Assembly: GCA_023375675.1 (NCBI GenBank)
Contig: JALQBC010000042.1
Span: 1 to 64,000 of the forward strand
DNA: 64,000 nt
Source: Cytospora piceicola
Taxonomy: Eukaryota > Ascomycota > Sordariomycetes > Diaporthales > Cytosporaceae
Direction of reading: 5' to 3'
The notes beneath the pieces were generated by a model, which was given only the letters and a program-made list of their open reading frames with translations, was not told the origin of the DNA and ran no database searches. This document shows positions 10,958-22,667 of the stretch, piece after piece. The position numbers and the translations under genes were made by a program. Each line of letters opens with the position of its first letter. The first letter of the stretch is position 1.

Positions 10958-12170
10958 TTAAAAGGGGATGTTGGGAGTTGGCTGGGCGCCCAGCAACTCC
11001 TGCTGCTCCTGGAGCTCCTCGCCACCAGTCTCGATAGAGATACCGAGGCCGAGCTTCGCGGATTGCTGTAGTGTATAATCATTAGCAAGAATTTCTTGGG
11101 TCACAAGGTGGCAGCACGCTGAACTTACTGTGGCATGGTCAACATCAGCTCCGACAGTCATCATAACGGGTCCAGCAATGCGCTTCTCCAGCAGGCAGCT
11201 CAGCTTTCCCTTGGAGTCGAACTGAGCACGGAAAGTGGACATGCGGAAGTCGTACTTGGCACCGAAAGTCGTCACGCCCTCCTTCTGCATAGGCCCACCC
11301 ATCATGGCGCCAGGGCCACCGGCCAAGGACAGGCTCATGTCAACACCGGCCTGGACCTTGTCGGACAGCCTCCGCCAGTATGTGGTGTTCAGACCGCCGG
11401 TAGCAGACAGCTGAGCCGTGGCAATCCAATCGGCGGCCTTGTACTTTCCGCAGTAGGCGACCATAGCCTCGGGAGGCTGGCTAAGTCCGACCCGTTGCCA
11501 CATAGCCTCAAGTCCGAGAGAGAGCTTAGGGGTGACCGCCTGCATGTAGCTTCCGATGAAGATGCCGGTCAGACCGCCCTCGAGGTAGGATGGGTTGAGA
11601 CCCTTGACGGATGCGGTGAAGTCGTTGCCGGTGTACTCTTGTTCCCACTGCGCCATATCCTGGCCGCCGGTACCTATTTGGAACTGGGTCTTGGAGACCA
11701 TGGACTGCGACCACCTCCAGTTGAATCGTGTCGAGAGCTGGCCATCGTTGTCAATGTTTCCTTGCAGGAACATCTGTTGTGAAGTTAGTTGGCATGGTCG
11801 TCCGCATCCAGTACCCAGCGCACTAGATGTTGCTCATGCGACCGTGACCCACCTTGTTTGTACCGTACAGCGCCGCGAAGGTGTAGGGGTTTGAGCGCTC
11901 GCCCAGGGCGAATGCATGTGACACCTGGAAGAGAGGGGACAGGCTGAAGGCCTTGGTGAGATCGGCGCGCAGGCCAGTGAACATGTAGTTGTTGAGAAGC
12001 ACATCGCGCTGGACCTCCCTGGCCAAGTTCTCGACGGTTCCGGGGTTCGAAAGTCCCAGCTTTGCACGTCGCTCTTGGAAAGAGTTGACTGCATCTGTGA
12101 AGGGCCTGGCTATGGGGTTGTTGACCAGGAAGTCGAGTGGCGAACTCGCTACCGATGATATCGACGCCAT
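10958..12170 (-). CDS. tom40: mitochondrial import receptor Tom40
   Basis: Pore-forming beta-barrel of the TOM complex in the mitochondrial outer membrane, through which nearly all nuclear-encoded precursors enter. Three exons: 11853-12170, 11129-11773 and 10958-11065. The introns are 79 nt (GTGGGT...CAG) and 63 nt (GTAAGT...CAG). The second is in frame and has no stop, so unspliced sequence would still read through. The product is 356 residues, the usual size for fungal Tom40. Family hallmarks visible are [19 protein letters not shown] near the N-terminus, [20 protein letters not shown] at the first junction, [20 protein letters not shown] after it, and a C-terminal barrel-closing segment [16 protein letters not shown] formed across the second junction. 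The start ATG at 12170 precedes MASISSVAS. It is convergent with the aquaporin gene. Confidence 0.95.
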
Positions 12171-13869
12171 GATGAGGGCGGTTAGGAGGTTGAATGAAGT
12201 CGAGGAGACGAAGAGACGAGGACGTCGCGGTTGTCGACGTCACACAAAGAAAAGGAATGGACGAGCTGGGTAGGCGCGTCGGGTCCGATATAATTGACTT
12301 AGAGAAGACCGTCTTCCGCCGGGATCCGAGGAAACGATGGAGAAAATCCTCGAATTTAAATGAGGCTTCGGGATGGAGTGGGATTAAGGTGCAAAGGTGA
12401 GGTGTGAGAGGCTGACAGTTTCTGGTGGTTGTCCAAAAGCTGGCAGTCCGAAACCAAAAATTTCGAGCTCTGCTAGGTTCGGAATCACTGACGACAAATG
12501 CCAGTGGGGCAGCTTAGGGCGATTTGGTTGAATGGCCCGTGCGTCACAAGCGAAACGGGCACCTGGGGTTGTTTTATATCCACACCCGGAGTTGAGGTCA
12601 CCATGAACCTACTGCAGTACCTAAGTATTTATTCAGTGGTAAGTCAGCTAGCCAGCATTAAGGAGGGGACCTCCAAAAGGCAGATTTCACTATATCATTG
12701 ATGACTGCCCAGGTGGATTTAAAATAGTGTGTGCTGTGTCGCTTGGATGGGTTCAGGTCAACAAAAAGAAGTGATCCGTTTTTACACCGTAGAATATGTG
12801 GGTGGACGGAGAGGCACTTTGAAGCCGTGCTCAGGTGATATTCTCACCCCTAACCGTAACCAATCACATAGGCCCCTAGTGCTAGAGCAGCCCCTCTTTC
12901 TAGCAGCACTCCACACTCCATGTCCAAGCTGGAGTTGAACCGCCGGGCCACAAAATGCTGGTGAACTCCGAGCTTCATCATCCTCTCGCTGCCCGCCCCG
13001 ACAATTGATGCTGAGATGCTAAATAAGCAGCTTCGCTTGCTGTATCTGTACCTACCTATCTGATATTGGTATCTTTTTGGTCCCTTCTCCCAAACCTTGT
13101 CAGTCTACCGGCAGCGCCATTTCGAGAAGCAGCCAGAACAGGTTTCGCATACCGAACCGAAGCTGGACATCAGGCCGAGTAGCCACGACCAAGCTTTTCA
13201 GAACGTCACACCACCTAGGCAACTCTTCCCTTGCTTTCAACCTCAAAAGACATCTTTCTTTGGCATTGGCCATCTAGGCGTACCTACCTAGGTAGATATA
13301 CAAGCCAAGAGCTCGTGCTGCCTTTCGACAATTTGAAACGTTGACCTTGAGGGCTATTCTACCTTTCATATCGCCAAATCGGTCACATACATCCCTTCGT
13401 CTCGTATTTCTTACCTGAAGTCCACCTAAAAAGTTACATATCTCTCCTAGGCTTGGGTCCAGACATCAACTTTTGTCCACCACCTCTCACCAAACTTGAA
13501 TCCGTTTGAATTGGAATATCTGGATATCGATACAAACCCTGAAAGCATAAAGCCGGTATCATCACGACAGAGGCTCGCCTCATCTCATCGTACCGTTCCA
13601 GCGCCCACAGTGCAGCAGAGCAGCGGAGCTTGTCTGACTTGGCTGGTCCTGATTGCATTTTCTGAACCGTTTGCTTGCCCAGGTGCTCATAGTTGAAGAT
13701 GGATACATTGCTGTAAGTTAATCGCTCCTGCCGTTTCTATCGTCTTCTGACTACACACCCGTGGACTCCATGTTTTCCTCTCCTCAATCAACACCTTCCA
13801 TTACTATCCCCCAAACCATCCCTTTCTCCACTATCATTTCATGGAGTTCCTTCATCAATCATCTTCATA
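12171..13869. other. divergent promoter region of TOM40 and the PFK-2 gene
   Basis: Upstream region shared by two genes transcribed away from each other. It holds a TACCTAGGTA palindrome at 13285-13294 and many CT-rich stretches from 13,730 to 13,850 typical of fungal 5' leaders. At 13699 an ATG opens a five-codon frame ending TAA, whose last bases (CTGTAAGTT) also match a splice donor; this may be a short upstream ORF or the start of a leader intron. Confidence 0.5.
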
Positions 13870-15696
13870 ATGCCGTCTTGGAGAAGAACGAAGGCACGCC
13901 TAAAGAGGTTGTTCTCCAGGAGGAGGAGAGCAACCTCGGGCGCCGCCACGCCCGGGCTTCGTGACGATATTCCCAGGCCTGAGCTCGGTGATGATCTGCA
14001 TGTCCAACTAGCTGACACAAGTAGTACGGCCGAGATCGCGGCCAACGCTCCTCGTTACCGCCGGAAAAGCTCTACCTTCATTGATGCCATACACGATGTC
14101 TCCGAGGATCAAAAGATGGCCCCGGCCCAGCTCTATAGCACCATGTCCGGACGACTCTTCCACAGTGGTCGGATAGCTATCGTCATGGTGGGCCTTCCCG
14201 CCCGGGGAAAGACTCATATTTGCGTCTCCATGGCACGCTATCTGTCTTGGCTTGGAGTCAAAACTCGCATCTTCCATTTAGGAGACTATCGCCGTGCCAC
14301 CGTTGGCCCGGGAGGGACCGTACCCGAAGACTATTTCTTCCCCAATGCCTCTCCTTCATCTGTCATGCTGCGACAAAAGATCCTGAAGAAGTGCCGTGAG
14401 GATATCTATGCCTGGCTCAACCACGAGAATGGCCAAGTCGCTATCTATGATGCTGTGAACCCGACCGCCGGCGGTCGACGATCGCTTGCCAAGGAGTTTG
14501 CGAAGCACGATGTCCAGACTCTGTTTTTAGAGTCTTACGTTGACGACGAGAAGATTTTGAGGGAGAATGCCAGAAATGTCAAGATTCACTCACCGGATTT
14601 TCACGGCATGGATCCGGATGAAGCAGCAAAGCTCTATCTCAGACGGATCGAGATGAAGATACCCGTGTTCGAGACAATGAGTGAAAATGACCTAAACTAC
14701 GTCAAGATGATCAATGCTGGCCAAGGCTTCTTCTACAACAATGTCAACTTCAACTACCTCTCACACCGTATTGTCTTCTACCTGACCAACTTGCACATCA
14801 AGTCTAGGACGACATTCTTTGTCCGAGCTGGCGCAGCGGCCGAGGAAGATACGTACAAAGCTGATGGTGGCCTGAGCGAGTCAGGACATGCCTACGCGGT
14901 CAAGATGACCGAGACCCTCATCAAGCACCGTGAGCAAGAAAGACAATCGGCCGGAGAGGGCAGCGGCACAGAGATTCCCTTGAGACCTTTGAGTGTCTGG
15001 ACGTCGACAAGGCTCCGCACTGTCCAGACTGCGCAACCTCTCGAGGACAGGGGATACAAGGTTCGTCAGCGCTCTCAAATGAGCCAGATCAACCCAGGCG
15101 TGTGCGAGAAGCTTTCTGAAAAAGCCATCCGTCGCATATACCCCGAAGAGATAGAGAAGCACGAGCTGGACCCGTATCATCACCGCTACCCGCGAGCCGA
15201 GGTAAGTAGTCCAACCACAGCCCTGTCGTAACATCTTGCTAAGCAGTTTCTGTAGTCATACCATGACCTCGCCGTCCGCCTCGAACCTATTATCCTTGAG
15301 CTCGAGCGTGAACAAAACGACCTTCTTATTATCGCCCACGAATCGGTCCTGCGGGTCCTCTACGGCTACCTCATGCACTGCAGCGCCATGGATATCCCCA
15401 AGCTCAAGTTTCCTCGTGACGAGATTATCGAGATCATTCCCGCGGCGTACCAGAACGAGGCGAAGAGAATCCACATACCTGGTCTCGACCCGAGGATGAT
15501 ACCAGGATCACCCGAGGACATTCGCATTCCAGTGCCTAGCATGCCGCCCAGTGGGACCCTGAGCCCAATCCCGGGACTGTCTAGCCCCATTGAGGGTCAG
15601 AGCACGCCGGTGTCATTCCCGGGGCAGAGGCCGACGGAGAAAGTGGTAAACAAGGCGGCGGAGATGGTTGCGGATAAGGTAGCAGATGAGGACTGA
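13870..15696 (+). CDS. 6-phosphofructo-2-kinase with inactive phosphatase domain (PFK26-like)
   Basis: Makes fructose 2,6-bisphosphate, the activator of glycolytic phosphofructokinase, in the cytosol. Exons 13870-15201 and 15256-15696 (54-nt intron, GTAAGT...TGTAG, phase 0) give 590 residues. The kinase half carries the Walker A loop GLPARGKT at 108-115 and the family stretch IYDAVNPTAGGRR. The second half has the histidine-phosphatase fold (STRLRTVQTAQ, IIAHES with H472), but the catalytic RHG motif reads RAG at 319-321, so the His that accepts the phosphate is Ala320. Yeast Pfk26 also lacks this His and is a kinase only. A basic N-terminal extension (RRTKARLKRLFSRRRR) and a Pro/Ser-rich tail with GLSSPIEGQSTP could be regulatory. 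The ATG at 13870 is the first in frame; an untranslated leader intron upstream is possible. Confidence 0.94.
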
Positions 15697-16724
15697 GCGA
15701 GTGCGGTATTTAAATTGCGAATTGCCTTCTGGATAGAGGGTGGCTGCGATGTCGCCCTTCTTCCCGAAGCCAGCGATCGGTAGATGCTCGCAAGCGCTGT
15801 TGGCTTGTCTTTTCACTTGGATCTGTTCTTGGGCATACTAAATCTCAGTCTTTTGAAAATCATGCCTGGGGGTGAGCGGGCGAGGAAGGTGTCTGGCTGC
15901 TCACAGCCTTAAAAAGGAATTTTAGAATTCAAAAATGCTACGAATATCGCTTAGCTTGTCGGGTTACCATGCTCAGGTCGTACTCTTTTGACCCAACCCG
16001 CCCCTCAAACTCAGCCCCAAGCCCAAGCTTGGGATGCTCTCTCTCACGCCCCTTCTCCATGAATGATTCCTTCCGCGTTTGAAGGGCAGGTGTCACTTGC
16101 ATGGCGCTGTAATTGTACCAAAATACTTAGTGAACAGACAATAGGTGGTAACGAATCCCTTGCTACCCATGTACCTAGGTAGGTATATCTGACCAAGCTT
16201 TTGTGTTGTATTGTATCGAACCCCAATTATGCTTGTGGAGCCTGAAGTTTGTGGTCGGTGTAGAAAGAACGGCCACCGAACAGTTGCCCCCCAAACAACC
16301 ATCCAACCCATCACACCAGCACAGTTTCAACCCAACACCTTCCTTTCTCCATCCGAAGTCTAGGAAGTCCAAAGTCGTAATGCGCTAGATGATTGATGGA
16401 CCATACTTTTCGTAAACAAAGTACTTAGGTAGTACCTAGGTATCCCCAAAACAACCACAACCACATCTACAAAACACTCTACATGTACCACATCAGCATC
16501 AACCAGACTGTGCTACAGGACTAGGACTCAACTCATATACAATCGATAACAGGAATAGAAACAGACTCCTGTGCCTCATAGGTCTTTCGGTCGTCATTCA
16601 CATTGAGATTTCATACTTATAGGATCGAACCATTCTCCCGCCTACGACACAAAGTCTCGATACTCAACAGCCACAAGCTGGCCGCACCACTCGAATTCTT
16701 GGCTCACCCCAGTTATACCTCAAG
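15697..16724. other. intergenic, no gene seen
   Basis: No supportable frame. Two perfect TACCTAGGTA palindromes lie here (16172-16181 and 16433-16442). The stretch is otherwise unremarkable. Confidence 0.55.
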
Positions 16725-18090
16725 ATGGACGCAAACCTTACGACCTGTATACTGGGGGTGCCACTGACTCTCTCTTCGAGCATGGCTGCCCAGTTGGTTG
16801 GCCGTCCAAAATCACCGACTACACCAATGCACAACACGACCTCCATCCACAGCCTGTCGACTGAGCTTCTGTTCAACATCGTCGATGAAGTAGATTCATC
16901 TGACTTACACAGCCTCAATCTTACAAGCAAAACCTTCCACTTCGCTATCCAGCAACAGCGATGGACACACGCACGTCTGGTTGGTCGCCCACAGCACATG
17001 TCTACACTGATTGGAGATGTGCTTGAGGTAGCTCAGGGCCCCAACAGTCTTGTGAATTTGAAGAGAATCAAGTATGGCCCGTTTCATTGCCTGCCTGTTT
17101 ACTACAACTGACAAGCTTGCATCAGGTCTGCCTCTATTGTTGTGCCTCCAGACTCAGCCACCCTAGTGGGCGAATTACGCATGGACTGGGCTCTCGCTGA
17201 TGATATCAAATATTTAAGTTTCACCCCCCCTGGGCTTGGCTCGCAAATTGTGCAGCTGTTGAATCTTCTAGGCAACAAGGAACAATGCCCGCAACTCAGA
17301 CATATCACCTTCGACCCTTCTGGTGTCGGGCAAAAGCAGAGAGACAAATTGAACGAGTTGCGAAGCAACAGCCTCCACCCTATCAATATTGAGTCACTGC
17401 GGATCAAGGGCAACAGTGACTTTGATGCTACATATTTCCTCATAGGGCATTGCATGGCAATGAAGCTCCAAACACTCCATATCTCTCACTCCCTGGCGTG
17501 GAGCGGCATCAAAATGATCTTGAGCCCCGACCACTGGTAGAACCTACGCAAGCTTCATTTTGCAGTGGACGGCAACACCTACGAGCTGGAGGATGAGAAA
17601 GAGATCAGAGCTCCATGCTTGGAGTGGCTATCCATTGATGGATGGGACTATGATTACAATGACGACCGCCGGAGGCCAAAGGTATGTTCTCACTCACAAA
17701 GCGACTACAGAATGGTTGACTTGCCCCCATGGAGGACCTACCAAATCATACATGCTAAAAGAAACTACCGTGTTCTAGACTTCGACCATAGAGGAGCGAG
17801 CCCGACTCCTTGCAAAGGTGTGCCCCAAGCTCAAACGGTTTGCCGTTACCTGGCGATGTGAGCAGACCCAGGTGGGGGTGCGTGCTTATGCTCCGCCCAG
17901 AGCTGGCTTTTTTGAAATCGCACGCCCTTTTTTCGACGCGAACCCATCCCTGGAGCTCATGACTTTTCGATACGTGTTTCCACGGTTGATCGAGGTAGAG
18001 AAGGTTGGTGGACAGGACCTGAGGTGGCTGGGAACGAGAGACGCGGTGACGGAACCGCGGAGGGATGGGTGGCCCACCATCTGCCCTTAG
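16725..18090 (+). pseudogene. F-box protein gene with in-frame stop
   Basis: Three exons can be drawn: 16725-17071, 17126-17681 and 17779-18090. The introns are 54 nt (GTATGG...ATCAG) and 97 nt (GTATGT...TCTAG). Residues of about 41-80 (SIHSLSTELLFNIVDEV, ...SLNLTSKTFHFA) form an F-box, which would bind Skp1 in an SCF ubiquitin ligase. The remainder is a leucine-rich-like region with LQTLHISHSLAWSG and NLRKLHFAV. A TAG at 17538-17540 interrupts the second exon between DHW and NLRKLHF, while the same frame continues cleanly to the next intron and on to TGA-free sequence ending at 18090. One base change (for example CAG to TAG) would explain it. It is either a pseudogene, a strain-specific null allele, or a sequencing error. 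If the stop is real the product is truncated to about 250 residues. The target of the F-box protein is unknown. Confidence 0.7.
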
Positions 18091-18626
18091 AGGCTTTTAG
18101 GCACCCACGGCGTCTGTGAGCACTTCGAAAAGTACTCTAGGCCGTCGCTTTCCAGATTTTGGGATTGAATGGTTTGTTTACTCGGGGTTTGGATACTCCG
18201 GCTCTAACACGAGCTGACAAGAGGTGATGTCTCAAGGGTTCGGGTTTACATTACATACCCCGGCTCCCCGGTACACAGCACATACATATGGGGGTCCTTG
18301 GTTTGGTATCCTTCAGCGACTGGCCAGCTGGGCAGCATGGGTGCGTCAAAAGATAGGATTTGCTACATTCGTTCAAAGGACATTACCTATATAGATAAGA
18401 TACGAAACAAATACTTCGTTTGACGAACGGGGTGGTTTCCGAGTGGCATAATATGGTAATTCCTGTCAGGCAGTGCAGAATGACCTGGGAATTCGAGTGG
18501 CTGAAGAATCCACTGTTTTGATGCTTCTGTGGCGCTGTGTGGCTACGTTGGTGCAACGTCAGCTCAGACCATGGGGACCAGTGTTTGCCATTCATAAACT
18601 TGTTAAGCACGAGTCAAGCATAGAAA
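18091..18626. other. intergenic between F-box gene and tRNA, no gene seen
   Basis: No coding or repeat signal recognised. Confidence 0.5.
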
Positions 18627-18697
18627 GCAAGGATAGTTTAATGGTAGAATCCAGGCTTCCCATGCCTGGGGTTCGGGTTCGATTCCCGGTCCTTGCA
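18627..18697 (+). tRNA. tRNA-Gly (CCC)
   Basis: A 71-nt intronless cloverleaf. The acceptor stem GCAAGGA (18627-18633) pairs with TCCTTGC (18690-18696), with discriminator A. The anticodon stem CAGGC/GCCTG encloses the loop TTCCCAT, giving anticodon CCC at 18659-18661, which reads GGG glycine codons. The internal RNA polymerase III promoter is clear: A box TAGTTTAATGG at 18634-18644 and B box GGTTCGATTCC at 18676-18686. T-rich runs follow immediately and would terminate transcription. Confidence 0.97.
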
Positions 18698-18699
18698 CT

Positions 18700-18728
18700 T
18701 GCTTTTTGTCTTTTTTGCATTTTTGGGC
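18700..18728 (+). terminator. RNA polymerase III T-run terminator of tRNA-Gly
   Basis: Just downstream of the tRNA, runs of five or more T residues occur in TTGCTTTTTGTCTTTTTTGC and again in ATTTTTGGGC. Runs of this kind are the normal stop signal for RNA polymerase III. Confidence 0.8.
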
Positions 18729-19148
18729 ATTTTGACCACACACCTCCACCACCCAACCCCTCACAGATGCTGTCGTCCGACTTTGCACAGGTATTCAAAC
18801 CCGACACCCAGAAGTTTCTGCCTGTTGTCACGATTAAGTCTTACACAGACGAAGCTTTATTTTTACTCCAGTGGTGCTATAATCATGTCACCTCATTAAT
18901 ATATTCATAATATTTCAATGTTTTTTTTTGAAATACCACAATCCTCAACAAACACCAGACTGCACGCACTATTAGGAGACGGCAATCTGATACTGAACAA
19001 TTATAATCAAAGGGAGGGCTGCGCGACGGAATTATAATGATACACCTGAGTTTCCATGACTTGTCTAGTGGTTCTTACCTGTCCTGTCACCTCGACAGCT
19101 TACCAGCACTGCCAGAAGCGGGCAGTCCGGCGTCGGGCCCCAGTCGGA

Positions 19149-19616
19149 CTACTTACCAGAATCCTTCTCGTGGCCCAGAGCCAGGATGACCATGGCGCGG
19201 AACGCCAACTTTGTGTACAATGCAGCCAGCGAAGCCAACAAGCTATACTCCTCATTAGTCTGATCTAAAGTCGCGATCATATCTTCCAGCTTCGTTGCTG
19301 CGAACATGACGAGCTCGGTACGCGTATACTTCTGCATGTCGACCGGGACACCTTCCAAGTCGACGTCTGATTCCAGTGACTCGAACGATGCGTATTGTTT
19401 CACTTCATAGCCCTTAGGCAGGCTGCCCTGGGCACTCAAGCCCAGTTTCTCGATCCAAGCGCCCAGCGTCTGGGTCGCCTTGAGCTCCTTGCGGGTCAGG
19501 TCCAGCCTGTCCATGCCGTCCTCCAATCGCTTTCCACCGATGACGGCGAGCCCGAGTTGCTTCATGAAGGCTGAGCCATCGTTGAAGTCAAAGTATGATC
19601 CTGGTGATTCGAACAT
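19149..19616 (-). CDS. hypothetical protein, family not recognised
   Basis: An ATG-initiated frame of 155 residues (MFESPGSYFDFNDGSAF...). It is mostly hydrophilic and looks alpha-helical, with no signal peptide or membrane segment. The C-terminal half has regularly spaced Leu/Ala (LASLAALYTKLAFRAMVILAL), which could pack as an amphipathic helix. The final codons GATTCTGGTAAGTAG contain a good splice donor (GTAAGT), so the real C-terminus may continue in another exon towards 19,050. It stands between the tRNA and the HET pseudogene on the same strand as the latter. No function is suggested. Confidence 0.5.
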   Translation of the reverse strand: MFESPGSYFDFNDGSAFMKQLGLAVIGGKRLEDGMDRLDLTRKELKATQTLGAWIEKLGLSAQGSLPKGYEVKQYASFESLESDVDLEGVPVDMQKYTRTELVMFAATKLEDMIATLDQTNEEYSLLASLAALYTKLAFRAMVILALGHEKDSGK

Positions 19617-20368
19617 CGTGGGTTGTGTTTTCTGGGACTTTCAGCTCTCAACAGTCCTTATTTTTCGGTTTACCTAATTTGGTTAGTGACTTGGGGTTCA
19701 GTGGTTTTGAAGTTCAATGTTGTTGTTGTGAGGTTGTTAGGAATTGGAGACTTTATGTTAGGAGTGATGGTTTGAACAGCAGATTCGATATATTTCGAAA
19801 CACGACGAGACACATCCATTTATACAGATATTGGGGTTGCTGTCGCAATTTACAAACAAGGGCCTTTATCTTTGGCATGAAAGACCCAGGTGCCATGAAC
19901 AAATAACAATGGAGGAGGAACGACTACATCAACAAGTAAGAAATCTGTTCAGTGGAAGAGTGCCCTTTGTCTCAAATTGTGGTTCTCGACCGAGGCTTTT
20001 ATTATGGTATCTCTGTAAGCATACGACCCGAATCTCCCTGCATGGGTCATTGTCTCACGAGTGGCTTTGATCGGGAAGTGGCGAAAGGATTGATTCCAAG
20101 TTGACTGCACATGTGCGCAGGTACCCTAGGGTAATTCAGGATACAAATGCTACAGGTTGAAATCACCCTTCAGCCTTTCACAATAGCCTAATAAACCAGT
20201 AGTCCTTTGGCTGCCGTAAGGGTGAGGAGATGACAGAAAGATGTGGCGAAAAACTGAATATAGTCCCCTATCGAAGGGTGATCTCCCTCCAGTCCATCTT
20301 GGGCTCAAATGACCCCATAACGTACGCCTTCTGGTAAATCTTTGCGATCCCTGCTCGCTCTGCAACGG
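19617..20368. other. intergenic, no gene seen
   Basis: No supportable coding frame or structured repeat. Confidence 0.5.
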
Positions 20369-22667
20369 TCAACTGGTATGTTTCTCATCCCACAGAATGA
20401 GGAGGGCATAGTAGAGATACCAATCGGAGGTGCCCCTGTCCTCGTGGATATTATGGTTCCAAGTGTCAAGCTCCTCCATCGAAAACTCCCGTGCGTCGGA
20501 AATTGCTGCGAACTCGAAGGTCTCTCCTAACTCTATTGTACCATGTTTTGGGAAGTACAATTGTCCCGCACCAGTCTCCCTTGTTGTCCAAAAGGCCGAA
20601 ACGATAGAGACCAGGCACCATTTTCGAGGCGACCTCGGGGCTTGTCAAGCTCTTCCTCGAGAGCTGGAAGAAGGCCGTGTAGGTCCAGAAGTAAAGCCAT
20701 CCGTTATTCAAAGAGGTACTGGTCGGGTGGATGGGTCTTTTCACACTTCCAGGCCACGGATGTCGACCGTATGGCATACTAGACTTCGAAGAGTAGCCAT
20801 GCCATCTATCTGGCGGCCGGCTTAGGGCTTCCGAACCTTGCCAAACCAATTTAAGTCCCGGCTCAGCCATGCCCACTTCATCTAACGGAGATATCGCACC
20901 AGGGACCAAACACTGAGGATCCATGTATATGTACCAGATGATCCATGTATGGTGAGTCAACCACTCTTGCAAATTCAGCAGACAGCTCGATACCATCGAT
21001 ATGCGCCATTCGGCTGTCCCTTCCCAGCCGCACCATGACCAACTCGGAAACTCAACCCAGAATGAGAATGGATACTGAACCTGCCTCTTGATCCTGTTCC
21101 CAAAGTCTTTATGATCCCAAAATAAAGCAAAATCGAAGTATGAGTTCGGTAGCCCATAGCAGAGATGCGCCTGAAGAGGTGGGCACAATACTGAGGCCGA
21201 GCCCGCAAAAGCAGTTAGACGATCACTTTTGTAGGTTAGCAGCCTCCTACTGTACATCTCGACGTAATCCATGAACAGCCGCACCGGATTGATCTCGACG
21301 GACTCGAGGGGCGATCTGAGCATGTCCAAAGTCCAGGACTTGAGGCTGGACTCGGACTCGACTTCTTCGGACCAGGTGGCCTGACGACACTGGAAGAAGA
21401 CTCGCTCCTCCGTGAAGATGAGACACCTTGGCGACAACATCCTTTCTTGGAAAGTCCATGCCCTCCTATCCCATTCAGAACTCTGTATGAGGTTTTCCAC
21501 AGTCTTCACTGCCAAGAGCGTCATCCCGGAAAGAGTGACGAGTGGCTAGACAGCATTACGAGGCGTCAATTGAGTCCCTGGGATGCCGTGACGGCAGTCT
21601 TCCCCAGCAGCTGCGCAGATGTTGACGATACCGTTGCCGTAAATACGGCCCATGAGTGCACTCGTATACCTCCAGTCAACCTCGTTGTCTTGAATGATAC
21701 ATAAAGCGTCTATCCACAAGTACCGTATGCCAAGGCACCGGACTAGTACCATGGCATCTCGAACCGTATTGGGCAGATCCGATGTATGGGGATCTAGGCT
21801 GCCAGAACTGCTGAAAGTTGCGAATGACCCTGTGGTGAGACGAGTTGGCAGAGGACCGCCCCAGACGTAGCTGAGTGTAGCGTATTCGACATCACTAAGG
21901 GGCTCAAACTGTGAAAAGCAAAAGGCTGCGCAGCATGCCTTCGAATCGTAGCAGGTGTTTATATCTTTAACACAAACGTGACCAGACAGTTCTCTTGCAG
22001 GTCGAGGAGCCTGAGACGGCTGGAACTGATCAAGTCGCGTGAAAGCCCGTCCGGGTGAGGCCTGCAGGCATAGTGGTGCTCGCGGCAGAGGCCCAGCCAC
22101 TTGCGAATGATGTCGATGTTTACACGGTCCCTGGCGATGCTTCGACCAAGGAAACTTGGATTCATATCCTTAGTAGCAGTGTCCCCGGATGAGAGCATAA
22201 TGTACGCCTCAGGGAACAATCCTCCAGGGTTGAACACCCTCAGCCGTCGTGTAATCGGGCTGACCTCGTCGTCTTCTGGACACTGGCAGGAAACGACCGT
22301 CGGGCTGCCACGAGACATAGCACTCGATCCTCTGGTCGTCCTGGCTGAGACCATCGTAGCCTATACCACCGTCCTCGTCCGGGGAATGAGTCGCCTGAAA
22401 GAGGAGCCAGCAAATTGCGCATTCACTCCTCTTCTGGTAGATCTGGTCCAGATACCCCAGCTTGCGTGCTTTCTGCCCCGCGGGGTCCCAACCCGAGGCA
22501 AGTAACACGGGAACTTCGCCGCTCGTATCTCGACGGCGTACGAACCGGCGAGGTGAAAGGTTTAGAATGCAACAATTATCACATAAGCGATCCGAGGGTG
22601 CATCGCAGTCGATCTCGTGGCTGTGTTGCATGTTGCCACGAATTGGGTTGAAAGGTATGGGTATCAT
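20369..22667 (-). pseudogene. HET-domain (heterokaryon incompatibility-like) pseudogene
   Basis: HET proteins trigger cell death or growth arrest when genetically different hyphae fuse, and their genes are numerous and fast-evolving. The copy starts at the ATG at 22667. Its N-terminus has the Cys-containing LCDNCCILNL motif and its middle has the linker WLGLCREHHYACR. The HET domain is recognisable in YATLSYVWGG, LPNTVRDAMVLVRCLGIRYL, WIDALCIIQD, IYGNGIVNICAAAG, RAWTFQERMLSPR. The C-terminus reads SDAREFSMEELDTWN in yet another frame. Lesions: a frame change without a plausible intron near 22,270; a second frame change near 21,940, which could be a weak intron ending TTTTCACAG; TAG at 21546-21548 in an otherwise continuous frame; and a frame change near 20,570. 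Several independent hits make a functional product unlikely. Confidence 0.85.

Noticed and set aside
11066..11128. Treating this part of TOM40 as coding
   Set aside because: The frame is open, but GTAAGT...TACACTACAG ends and the conserved DHAT-QSAKLG junction show it is a 63-nt in-frame intron.
11135..11782. 215-codon plus-strand frame
   Set aside because: Antisense shadow of TOM40 exon 2.
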